Below, in pieces: positions 35,801 through 47,900 of a stretch of DNA of 64,000 nt. Made by a program: the position numbers and the translations under genes. This DNA is from Nymphaea colorata (taxonomy: Eukaryota; Streptophyta; Magnoliopsida; Nymphaeales; Nymphaeaceae), in contig NC_045144.1 in NCBI RefSeq assembly GCF_008831285.2, forward strand, positions 10,765,672-10,829,671, written 5' to 3'. Positions within the stretch are counted from its first letter, which is position 1. Every line of letters begins with the position of its first letter. The notes beneath the pieces were generated by a model. The model was not told the origin of the DNA. It saw only the letters and a program-made list of their open reading frames with translations, and ran no database searches.

Positions 35801-38800
35801 TCTCGGAAAGCCACGCTTTGAGACTACCTCATAGAACTTGTGAAACCACGCACGAGGACTTTGCTTGAGTCCATAAATAGCTTTCTTCAGTTTGCACACC
35901 TTTCCACACTCCCCCTGTCGCTCAAACCCCGGTAGTTGTTGCATATAAACAGGGGCAGAGCCAGGATTTTTTTTAGGGGCGACAGTCCAACCTCTGAATC
36001 CGGGTAGGGCCAACTGAATTCAAATACAAAAAATACATCGCGCAATTAAAAAATTTTATTTTTTTCAATGTATTTTTTTTTTTTCATTGGCCGGGGTGGG
36101 GCCATGGCCTAGGCGGCCCCCCCTTCCCTCCGCCCCTGCATATAGACAGTTTCATTAAGATCACCGTACAAAAAGACATTTTTGACATCAAGCTGATACA
36201 TGTGCCAATCATGGTGGACAACTACAAAGATGATAAGATGAATGGTTCCCAACCGAGCAACAAGAGAGAAAATCTCAAAAAAATCAACCCCGTAAGTCTG
36301 CGTGTAGCCCTTAGCAACCAACTGAGCTTTGTATCTTTCCATAGAACCATCAGAATTATATTTCATTGTGAATACCTACTTGGAGCCAATAATGTCACAA
36401 TTAGGAGGAGGATCAACAAGTTCCCAGGTGCTTCGTTGAACTAATGCATCCATCTTATTTTGCAATGCTTGTCTCCATTGGGTATCTAATAAAGCATGTT
36501 GGTGACAAGTAGGAACTGCATGGGCAGTCAAAACTTGAATAAACTGTTGCATACTTTTATCAATACGTCAGTAGAAAAAAAATGAGATATAGGATGCAGA
36601 GTACATTGTTGCTTGCCTTTGTAAACAACAATAGGTAAGTCTTGACAGGGTTTAGAGCTCGCTATCGTGGGTTTAGATGGACTAGGTATACTCACTTTAG
36701 ATGTACTTACCTCCTAAGAAGTGGTTGGGGAAGGATCAGGAGAAGGGTCCTGTCGACGTGTGTAGACCAGCGGAAGATCACGAAACTTGGACATCCCTAG
36801 AAGGAGACTCACAAGGGAATGACTCCAAAGGAATGAGAAGAATAAGTAGTGGGTCAGATGATGGTGGCATCTCAGTAGAGATAGGAGAATGACTATAATA
36901 AGGTTGAGACTCAAAGAATGTGACATCCGCACTGATATTCTCCTTTTAAATCATGGGGTCAAAACATTTGTAACCTTTCATGATTTTTGGAGTAGCCAAT
37001 AAAGATACACTTAATGGTTTGAGCACCCAATTTATCACGTGTAGGTCCAAGGATGTGAAAAAAGTCTGTGCAACCAAATACTTTGGGAGCTATTGAAAGC
37101 AATGGTCATTGTGGGTGCACAAGTTTAATGAGAACCTGGTTGTCAATGAAGGATAAAGGTAAACGATGGTCAAGTAACAAGCAGTGAGGATGACATCTCC
37201 CAAAAAATATGCAGGTAGATTAGTAGAAGCATTAGGGAACGTGCCACATTTGAAGGTTGGCGATGTTTTTGCTCAGCTACTTCATTTTGCTGGGAGGTAT
37301 GAGGACAAGTAAACTTAGGAGAAATGCCATTATCAGAATAAAATTTCATTAAGGTAGACGGTTTGAACTGAAGAGCGTTATGAGTGCGAATACTTTTAAC
37401 AATAATACCAAACTGGGTCTTTATTTCAAATATAAGGTTCTTGAGAGTACATATGACTTCATACCTTTCTTTTAAAAGGAAAACTTAAGAGACTCGAGAA
37501 TAATCATTAACAATGACAAGAAAATAATAAAATCTAGACCTACTAGCAACTCTGCTAGAACCCCACACATCAACATGAAGAAGATCAAATAGTCCACAAC
37601 TGGATGGACTAAGACTCGATGAATAACTGCTACGGGTGTGCTTGCCAAGTTGGTAGACTTCACACTAGAACGACTCTGGTACTGATAGATGATGAAGTAG
37701 GTGACAAAGCTTGGAGACAGATGGATGACCAAGTCTGAGATGCCACTAGAAGGAGGAGGACAATGAAGAAGTCGAGAAGACTGCAATGCCCACAGAATCA
37801 TACAAGAAGTAGATGCTCATTTCTCATAGTCTCTACCAATCGTCTTCCCAGTTTTCAAGTCCTGAAATGAACATACACCAGAGTCAAATGTAACACGACA
37901 ATGTAAATCATTAATCAATTGTCCAATTGATAAAAAATTAGTGGGAAATAGGGGCATATAACACATTATAGACTGAGAAATCTTAATATCCTAATAACCC
38001 ATAATAGGAGACCATCTACCATCTACCATCTGCAAGTCTCACATGACGTGTTTGAGGTAATGTGTGTACCACGGTAAACATAGAAGGTTTACTACAAAAG
38101 TGCCTCGATGCTCCTCAATCACTAATCCAAGTAGTACCTATATCAGGTGAAGCAATATCGACAGACATAGCATTGTCTATCATAACTATAGAGGCTGACA
38201 AATGAATAGATTTGTGTGCTAAGAACTCCTCATACTCTGACTTGTTGATATTCACAGTCACAGTCTCAGGATAGAAAGAAGATAAAGACCCCTCTACTAC
38301 TGATGAAGCTGCCTGGACATATCCAATAGTAGACTGTAAGGAATTCTTGTCCTGCTTAGATGCAACATTGTTTATCCCAATATCTGTCTTCAAAATGCCT
38401 TATTTTTCTATAGTAAGTGCACTGAAATCTCCCCCGACCTTCTCCTGACCTTCGACCTATGCCCCTCCCCTGGAGAAACTACATCCACGACCTCCTGAAG
38501 CCACCAAGGCAGAGACATGAGCATCACTAGAAGGCAGAGAAAGGGTCACAACAACACAACTGAGTCTGTTGTAAGCTTTAGCTAGGTCAGGGATTTCTGT
38601 TCTAGTCAACATCTGTGCCTTTGCTATTGAGTATTCGGAAGAGAGACACTGTAGAAACTTTGCAACCATAGACTGTTCACCATGAGTCTTATGGCATGTT
38701 GGACGTGGGGGACGTAATGTTTTAAGTCTTTCATAGATTAACTTGAGGGAAAGCAAAGTACTCAACAAGACTTTACAGTAGAACCATAAGAGAATGAATT

Positions 38801-39925
38801 TCTTCAAATTTTAAACTCATAAGAGAAATCAGGTTTGAGATTTTTAACCAAAAAACAGAGAAGAACATATAGAGTAGAATGAGACTGATCAGCAATAAAC
38901 AATTGTCCAACACCACATAGCAGGAGTAAACACTATCATGTAGATGCACAACACTTCTTCCAAACAAAAACAAATACCTCCACAGTAGATTGTTGTCCAC
39001 CTGCTAACAGCCACCCCACGTATGACAGAGACTAATCCACAACTACTTGTGCTGTCTCCAACAATGACTAGTTTTTTTTTAGTGCATCTGACATTGCTGT
39101 ATCAGTAGATTATCCTCCACGAATCTCGCAAAGCCACACTTTGAGATTACCTCAGAGAACTTATGAAACCACGCACGAGGACTCTTGAGTCCATAAATAA
39201 CTTTTTTTAGTTTGCACACTTTTCTACACTCCCCTTGTCATTCAAACCCCTTGCAGTCTTCCACGTGCCAAATCTGGAAAAATATAAACCCCTTGCAGCT
39301 ACTCTTCCATGTGCCAGATTAAAAAAAAATATTGTACAACAACTCCCACACACAACTTCCACATAGTTGCTTATGCTCCACTACATCCACGTTGGGGACC
39401 TAATCACACATACCTCTCATGTGTGATTAGGTTCCCCTTCCACGTTGCTCCACTATTTCCAAATCAGCAGAGAGAACAGAAAAAGGAAGGGTAGAGAAAG
39501 AAAAGAAATAGGAAGAGATGGGAGAGTGAGAATAGGAGAAGAGGTCGCCGGAAAATCACGTCGCCATTGTTAAAATATAAATCCTTCACCAGCACGTTGA
39601 AGAGGAGTCTCTTAGGATTCCACCTCCTTATAGAATGTGTTATTTAATGTCCTTGTAACATGTGAAGAGTCTCCTAGGATTCTATGTTGTAGTTAATATC
39701 CTTGTTATTTGGGAAGTCTCCTAGGATTCTATGTTGTAGTTAATATCCTTGTAATATGTGAAGTCTCTTAGGTTTCTATGATGTAATTAATGTCCTTGGA
39801 GCTTGTGAAATCTCCTAGGATTCTACGATTGGAGACTCTTAGAATTCTGGAAATGAGATTATAAATAGAGGCCGTGCAAACCATTTTGGCTACGGCTTCT
39901 TCTCCTCAGTTTCTTCTTGTTTTCA

Positions 39926-39957
<32 letters not shown>

Positions 39958-42900
39958 ATCTCTATCTTCCTGCGTGAGTGCTGTTTTCTGGTTACAGATA
40001 TTGGTGCTAGATTTCTATCATGGTATCAGAGCGCCAGGTTACGTTATCTCTACCAAACGAAATGCCCAAACAGGTCTGATCTGGTTAGAACTCTTTTCTC
40101 ATCTTGTCTCTATCCTGAATTTACTTTTCTCTTGCGCAATTCTTGTTCCTTTTTCTTCTTGCTTACCCAAGGACACATCTTGTTATATCATGTCTTCTTT
40201 CCCTCTCATCTTCTACCTATATACCATTCCTTTCTGCTGTCATGGAAAACCTTTCGCATTCTGGCATGTCCTCAAGTTTTCTTCCTCACCTTATTACCGA
40301 AAAACTCAACCATGAGAATTATCTGATCTGGAAAAGGCAAATCATGCCTTTCATAAGAAGTCAAGGCCTCTTTGGACATCTCGATGGTTCAACAAAGGCT
40401 CCACCAATATCCGTCTTACAGGAAATAAAAAATGAGGCAGGAGAAGTTATTGCTGTTCATGAAGACAACAATCCTGAACATGCTATGTGGATGAGACGTG
40501 ATCAAAGTCTGGTTGCGTATATTTTGTCCACTTTATCTCAACAAGTGTTACTTTCAGTTTCTGATGATTGTACTGCAGAAGAATTATGGAAAACCCTTGC
40601 TGATACCTTTTTCCAAATATCAGAAGCTCGAATTATGTACTTAAAGAAAGAATTTCAGAATTTGAGCAAAGGTTCAACGTCTATCATGGATTATTTGGGG
40701 CGTATTAAGGCCGTCGCAGACCAACTTGCTGCCTCAGGGAATAACATTTCTGATAAGGAAAAGGTGCAGCAAACCTTGAATGGACTTGGGCATGATTATC
40801 ATGCTTTTATTACAGCTCTTGAGGTCCTTCCTGTTCTGCCTTCCTTCAACGAACTACAAGGTAAACTTCTCCAACATGAAATGAATATGAAAAGAGTCAT
40901 TGAAAGGACTGATCAAGGGAACTCTCAAAATGTGTTGGCTATGAATGTAAAGTTTGGTAAGAGCCATGGGAATTCCAACCATGGTGGTCGTGGCATTCTA
41001 CCAACACCACATAACCAAGGTATGTCTCCTTTGGATACTTCAAGAAAAATACCAATTTGTTTTCAGTGCAACAAGAAAGGACACATGAAGGCACAATGTT
41101 GGTTTAATCCTCAAAATAAAAACAAATGGGTAAGACATGATTATAAACAAGGAGGACAAAGTTCTAAATCCACCGCTGAAGATATGCAACAGCTATTGAT
41201 GACCGCATTCTCAAAGATGACTATAAAACAAAATGAGCAGGGAGAATGGTTCTTTGATTCAGGTGCAGCTACCCATGTGACAGGAAATGCAGGTAAATTG
41301 ACTAACTTATCCCCTCATTATGGTAGAAGTTGCATTATAACAGGTGATGGAAAATCTCATCCTATTACACATATTGGAAATGCACATATTCCATTGTCAT
41401 CCTCGTCTCTATCACTGTCTAATGTTGTTCTTGCTCCCAATATCAAAAAGAACATCATATCCATTTCTAAACTCATTGATGATACAATCTCTTCTGTTGA
41501 ATTCACACTTTCTTCTGTCTATGTCAAGGACCTCCAAACGAAGAAAATGTTCGGTAGAGGGGAGCGTCAAGGGAATATGTACGTCCTCAAGGAATGTCTA
41601 CCCAAGGATTCATCCACTTTTGATATAGGATTGAAGACATTTTCTCTTTCTCATAATGCGTCATCAGTGCCAAGTTCTTGCCATTTTCAATCAAAAGTAA
41701 GGGGCCCTAACCAATTTTTGGAGTCTGATTTGTGGCATAGTCGGCTAGGACACTGTGGTCGACATTTCATTGAAAAACTTGTCACAGATAGTCTCATTCC
41801 AAGATCAAGTTTACCTCTTACTTCAAGTGTCAAAAAATGTTCAAGTTGTGGACTTTGTAAGAGTCATGTTTTACCTTTCCATAATATAAATCAAAGAGCT
41901 TTCAAACCTTTTGAAACTATTTTTTCTGATGTATGGGGGCCAGCCCCTATTGATTCCATGTCTGGGTCAAGATATTATGTCTTATTCATTGACTCTTACT
42001 CACGTTTCACCTGGATTTACTTCATGAAACACAAATCAGAAGTACCTCACATATTTCGAAACTTCTATGCCATGATTCAAACTAAATTTTCATCCAATGT
42101 GGTGCATTTTCAATGTGATGGAGGGGGAGAATATTCCTCGCTTGATTTTATTGAATTTCTACGTGAAAAAGGGATAACTAGACAAATTTCCTGCCCTTAC
42201 ACACCACAACAAAATGGTGTAGTTGAGCGGAAACATCGACATATAGTTGAAAGCGCCATGAGCATGATGCATGATACTAATGTGCCCATTTCCTTGTGGA
42301 CTGAAGCCTTCCATACTGCTGTATACATAATAAATTGTTTGCCTATGACACTCTTGATGTCTAAATCGCCATATTTTACACTCTTAGGCAAACAACCTGA
42401 TTACAAGAACTTGAAGGTTTTTGGTTGTGTATGCTATGTTCACGTTGATGCTGCCTTGAGGAACAAGTTTCAAGACAAAGCTATTCAATGTAGATTCGTT
42501 GGATATGCTGATGAATATAAAGGTTTTCGATGCTATGATCCAACAACTAAACTAATCAAAACTTCAAGAAATGTCATTTTTGATGAACATAGTTTTGATA
42601 ATACAAATGAAATGCCTATGACCATTGAATCTTATGATCCCTGGACCAGTACACAGTTATTCAATGCAGATCCTGTTATAGAAAATGATGTGCCTCAAAG
42701 TGAAGATTCAGAGAGAGCAATACAACCGTCGGATATGGCTCAAAGTGAAAATCAAGAAGATCCAACACAGTCGTCAAGTCATCACGAAAACAATAATGAA
42801 GAACAGAGCAACGATGCACATCGGTATTCAGGTCTTATCTACAGTCGACGACTAAGGGACAGAGATGCTCACAGTGAAGAAGACAACATGCCCCACCTTA

Positions 42901-44918
42901 GAAGATCCCAACGCATTCGTCATCCCATTCACAGGTGGGTTAGCTATGATTCTTTATCACTTGATTTTCAGTTATTCATGGCAAAAGTTGGCAAGGAGGA
43001 AGAACCTACTTCATTTGATCAAACATCAAAATCACATCATTGGAGAAAGGCTATGAAAGAAGAAATGGATGCCTTGCATGAATGTGGAACATGGGAAATC
43101 GTTCCGAGGCCACACGAAAAGAACGTAGTGGGCTCCAAATGGGTATACAAAATTAAATACAAACCTGACGGCAACATAGAAAAACACAAAACAAAGTTAG
43201 TAGCAAAAGGGTTTACACAACAATATGGAGAAGATTATGATGAGACATTCAGCCCTGTGATCAAAATGGGAACAATTCGCGTGATTATATCATTGGCAGT
43301 TGAATATGGATGGAGACTACATCAAATGGACGTGAAGAATGCTTTTCTTCATGGTGATTTAAGGGAGGAAGTATATATGGAACAACCTCCAGGATACACG
43401 AAAGGAGACTCTCATGCATGAGTTTGCAAACTAAGAAAATCTATTTATGGACTTAAGCAGGCCTCACGTTCGTGGTTTGACAGTTTCTCTTGCAAGATTC
43501 AAGAATGTGGTTTTCGGAGATGTCCTCTAGATCACTCTCTTTTCATTTATCGAAAGGAAAACATATTTACTTTACTTCTTATATATGTTGATGATATTGT
43601 TATCACAGGCAATTCAGAAAAACACATAGAAGAAGCTAAAGTTTTGATGATGCAAAACTTCAAAATGAAAGAGCTTGGTGATTTACGATTCTTTCTTGGA
43701 GTGGAGATTGATAGGCACAATAATCGCCTCACATTGACACAACAGAAATACACGTTGGATCTGCTGAAAAAGTCAGGTATGTCTGATTGTAAGCCTGTTG
43801 GAACTCCTAGTGTTCTAAATCAAAGACTAAGTGCTCAAGATGGGGAGTTATATGAAGATCCTACGCAATATCGAAGTATTGTTGGGGCACTTCAATATCT
43901 TACATTTACTAGACCAGATATTATATATGCTGTGAATCAAGTATCTCAATTTATGCATGCACCTAGAGATACTCACATGAATGCTGTCAAAAGAATATTA
44001 AGATATCTTAAAGGGACAGCAGGAGATGGCTTAGTTTATGGTAAGAGTGAAAATATAACTACTGGACATCAACTTATGACATTCACAGATGCAGATTGGG
44101 CTGGAGATCCCGATCAAAGAAAGTCCATTTCTGGTTTTTGTATTTTCATTGGACGTAATCTTGTGTCTTGGAGTTGTCGAAAGCAAAAGGCAGTAGCAAG
44201 ATCCAGCACTGAAGCTGAATACAGATGCATGGCTGCAGGTACTGCTGAAGTTACATGGGTTAGACATTTGCTAGAAGACATTGGAGAAAAGATTAAAACA
44301 TCAATGTTAATGTGCGATAATCAAAGCGCTATTAACATTGCCTTTAATCCCGTACAACATGGTCGAAAAAAGCACATTGAGATTGATCAACACTTTGTTA
44401 GACAAAAGGTGGAAGACAAGGAGATTCAGCCTATTTATGTTCGTACAGATGAACAAGTTGCAGACTTATTTACAAAAAGATTAACAAAGGAACGATTCTG
44501 GTTTCTAAAAGGCAAGTTGTACATGGTGCAAAACCATGCACAACTTGAGGGAGGGTGTTAAAATATAAATCCTTCACCAGCACGTTGAAGAGGAGTCTCT
44601 TAGGATTCCACCTCCTTGTAGAATGTGTTAAGATATTTAATGTCCTTGTAACATGTGAAGAGTCTCCTAGGATTCTATGTTGTAGTTAATATCCTTGTTA
44701 TATGGGAAGTCTCCTAGGATTCTATGTTGTAGTTAATATCCTTGTAATATGTGAAGTCTCTTAGGTTTCTATGATGTAATTAATGTCCTTGGAGCTTGTG
44801 AAATCTCTTAGGATTCTACGATTAGAGACTCTTAGAATTCTGGAAATGGGATTATAAATAGAGGCCGTGCAAACCATTTTGGCTACGGCTTCTTCTCTTC
44901 AGTTTCTTCTTGTTTTCA

Positions 44919-44987
<69 letters not shown>

Positions 44988-47900
44988 CCTGCGTGAGTGC
45001 TGTTTTCTGGTTACAGATATTGGTGCTAGATTTCTATCAGCCATTGCCGGAGGAGGATGGAGATCACCGGCTCTGATACCATGTTACAGCCGGCAGTCTT
45101 TGAAAGAGAAACATATGTTCATTCACTAACCCTAATCTCCATAATGAAGATATTAGGGTTGAAGAGAGATTTACAAATTACATCAACCAAAAATAGAGGA
45201 ATGTTTAAAGAGAACTCCTAATTATTAAATATTGCAAAAAACCACCTAAAAACAGAAAATCTTCTAATTCAACAAGTATCAACTGTAACAATTTAGTCCA
45301 ACACTGACTCCAGTAGCTAGTCAGACAGTCTCAACCTGCTGCATAGCCTAGCCTTGTTTGACACCTAAAAGAGCTATCTCAGGAGATTGTATGTCGTAAG
45401 TTGTAACTTAGATTTAAATGTTGAATGTGACTTTATTACCACATTTAGGAACCCAGTCCAAAGTTGACCTGAATGCCCAGTCTGATGGACTTCAACCTGT
45501 AACATAGCTATCTTTTGTTTTGATGCTTAAAAGTGCTGAAAGTGATGGCAGAAGTGATATGAACCATCATTAATCCTCAAAAATCAATATGACCCTGGCA
45601 TTGGAGGTTATAGGACTCGTCTTAGGTACGAGCATAATATGGAACAAGTAACAAATCCATTCTCTTGAAGCTAGTCCTTCCTTTTGTGATGAAGAATACG
45701 ATTGTCTGAAATCACATAACCAATGCCAAAATCTTAGGCTGTTGAACCTCATGTTCTTATTATTCCTCCACCTTTTGCACTTTTTTCATGGTCAAGATTG
45801 CAAAATACAGTGCAATCATCTTTATTGACAACACTACTCTCTGATTGCTAACTGATGCTAGATTCTTCTATCTCTGAAAGGTAGTAGCAAGTTGCAAATG
45901 GTTATTTTCTGCTTTTCTTTCTCAAATACCTCAGAAAATTTAAAATTTATGACATTTTCTACAATATTTCAGTTTAGTCCACAGCTTGTACCACAATTTG
46001 CATGCTAAACCAGGCGCTTAAATATTTTAAATCATGGATCACTAATTGACTTTTAAATGGTAATGGAATCTTTTCTTTCTTGGTGAGCTTCCCTCACTAA
46101 CCACTTTGGTTTTGCTGCACTAATCATAAGTTGGCTATCTTTGGGTTCCAAACATCCAAATGCTTCTCATAAATTTCTAAACATAAAAATGGCAATACTC
46201 ATTTAGTACAAGAAACAGGTCAATTAAGGACTAACTGTTAGGTTTGTGATGCTCATTATTTACTTTATTACTTCTTTCTGTACTTGGAATATCATTATTT
46301 TTCTTCTGGTTGCACATCAGTTCTCTGTTTGATTGCATTTCAGGGATTTATCTTATAACAATCTGTCTGGCAATCTCCCATCTACTTTCAGTTCTCTTGC
46401 AAGCCTTAACACACTGTAAGTGAATACTGGGAGCCTATTGATTGTTCACATTTTAATGTTTGTTGTCCTAAGTCACACGGGTGCGCCAACTATGGTGGCA
46501 CACCCACACCCACACCCCGCATCGGTACAGGTGCTGGTGCGGCCTGACACAGCGTCACATGAGTTTTGGCTGTTTTGAAAAATGCTTTGGCCGAGTTTTC
46601 ATTGATATATCGATTCAAGGTGACCTTGATAAAAACAGTTTAAAAATATAGACAAATAAAATTACTTATATAACAAATAACATATATATATATATATATA
46701 TGTTATTTGTTATATATATATATATATATATATATATGCTCTTGCTGCACCCTCACCCAATTCTTTTTTGAACTTGCTGCATCCCGCACCGGCACCCGCA
46801 TCTGCACCAACACCGGCATCCCGCACCCATGTGACATAGGTGTTCTCATGCAATTTCATTTCTCTTTTCTCTTGCAGGTACTTGCAGGACAACCAGTTCA
46901 CAGGCTCCATTAATGTCCTCGCCGATCTTGCCCTCAAAGACTTGTACGTGAATGTGTACCTTTTTTCGTGCAAAGCATTCATCTCAACTTATTAGGTTAT
47001 AGAGTACATTACAAGTTTGTTCTGCTTTCAGAAATGTTGCACATAACCATTTTACTGGTTGGATACCTGCCAAGTTGAAAAATATCCATATCATGTAAGT
47101 AATTATAAAATATTAAAAATTTCTATTTATATGTGAGGAAGAGACTTGAAACAAAATGGTCGCTACCTTTTTGACATTTTAAGGCATTGATTCTGAAAGA
47201 CTGATGCTTTATCTCATTAATTTTCCAGAAGCGATGGTAATTCTTGGAACACAGGTCCAGCACCACCACCACCACCATATACGCCACCACCACCCGGCAG
47301 AAGTAATCATAATTCTGATGGTAATGACAATCCAAATGGTGGTGGGAAAAAATCAGGTGTCAGTGGTGGAGGCATAGCTGGCATAATAATCACCCTTTTG
47401 TTTATTGGAGGAGTTTTAGCATTTTTCCTTTTAAGGAAGAGGAGGAGGTCTAGGAGGTCCTCTGATGAAGAAAAGCTCAACCAAGATCAACCCGTTAGCA
47501 TTCTTGGATCAAATGAAGTTAAAGGTAACTAGATATGTTCCTATAGTGTATGCATTTTAGAAAATGTATGTATTCATCCTCTCTTGGATTACTTGTGCTC
47601 ATTGTGCCGCTGATGTAGTCTGTAAATTGTGTGTATACCTGATTGTCAGGATAAGATCTAAAAGACTAAAACATCCTATTCCTCCTTTAAGAACTATTTA
47701 TACTTCATTTTCATGGCAATGCTACATGATTTATAATCAAGCTTTAGGAACCCATAATCTAGGTTTAAGGTTTTAAACCAATGCCAAACAAAAACTATGC
47801 TCTGTAATCATTTTGGATGCCATGGAGCTTAATTTTCAAATTAAGTTTCTGGTGACAACTGAGTTTTCCCTAGAAATGAAGGGGCAGGCTTCCTGCATGC

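Larger units (their letters stand above)
39568..45039 (+). mobile_element. Copia element A: young, near-complete, nested in copia B
   Basis: 5,472 bp with LTRs 39568-40020 and 44556-45039. The target duplication GCCAT is perfect (39563-39567 and 45040-45044). The primer-binding site tggtatcagagc starts right after the 5' LTR and a polypurine tract ends at 44555. By eye the LTRs differ by about six substitutions plus a small indel and the length of a (CT)n tract. One long polyprotein frame is broken by a single stop. Orientation is the same as the host receptor gene. Confidence 0.95.
34759..45274 (-). mobile_element. Copia element B, old and degenerate, in intron 6 (antisense), host of nested insertions
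   Basis: LTRs at 34759-34948 and 45082-45274; the flanking 5-bp target duplication AGTAT (34754-34758 and 45275-45279) is intact. On the minus strand each LTR starts TGTTGAATTAGAAGATTTT and ends CTGTAACA. The primer-binding site tggtatcagagcc (complement of initiator Met-tRNA) follows the right LTR at 45081-45069. A polypurine run (gcttgaggaggag) abuts the left LTR. Without the nested copia A (39568-45039 plus 5 bp) and the MITE it would be about 4.9 kb. Confidence 0.92.

Noticed and set aside
40143-40241. Upstream Met at 40143 as the start of the copia A polyprotein
   Set aside because: The extra 33 residues are hydrophobic and leader-like; the Met at 40242 directly precedes the conserved gag start.
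46707-46982. Open frames across the (TA)n element in intron 7
   Set aside because: YIYIYI strings from the microsatellite, overlapping a splice acceptor and exon 8 of the receptor gene.
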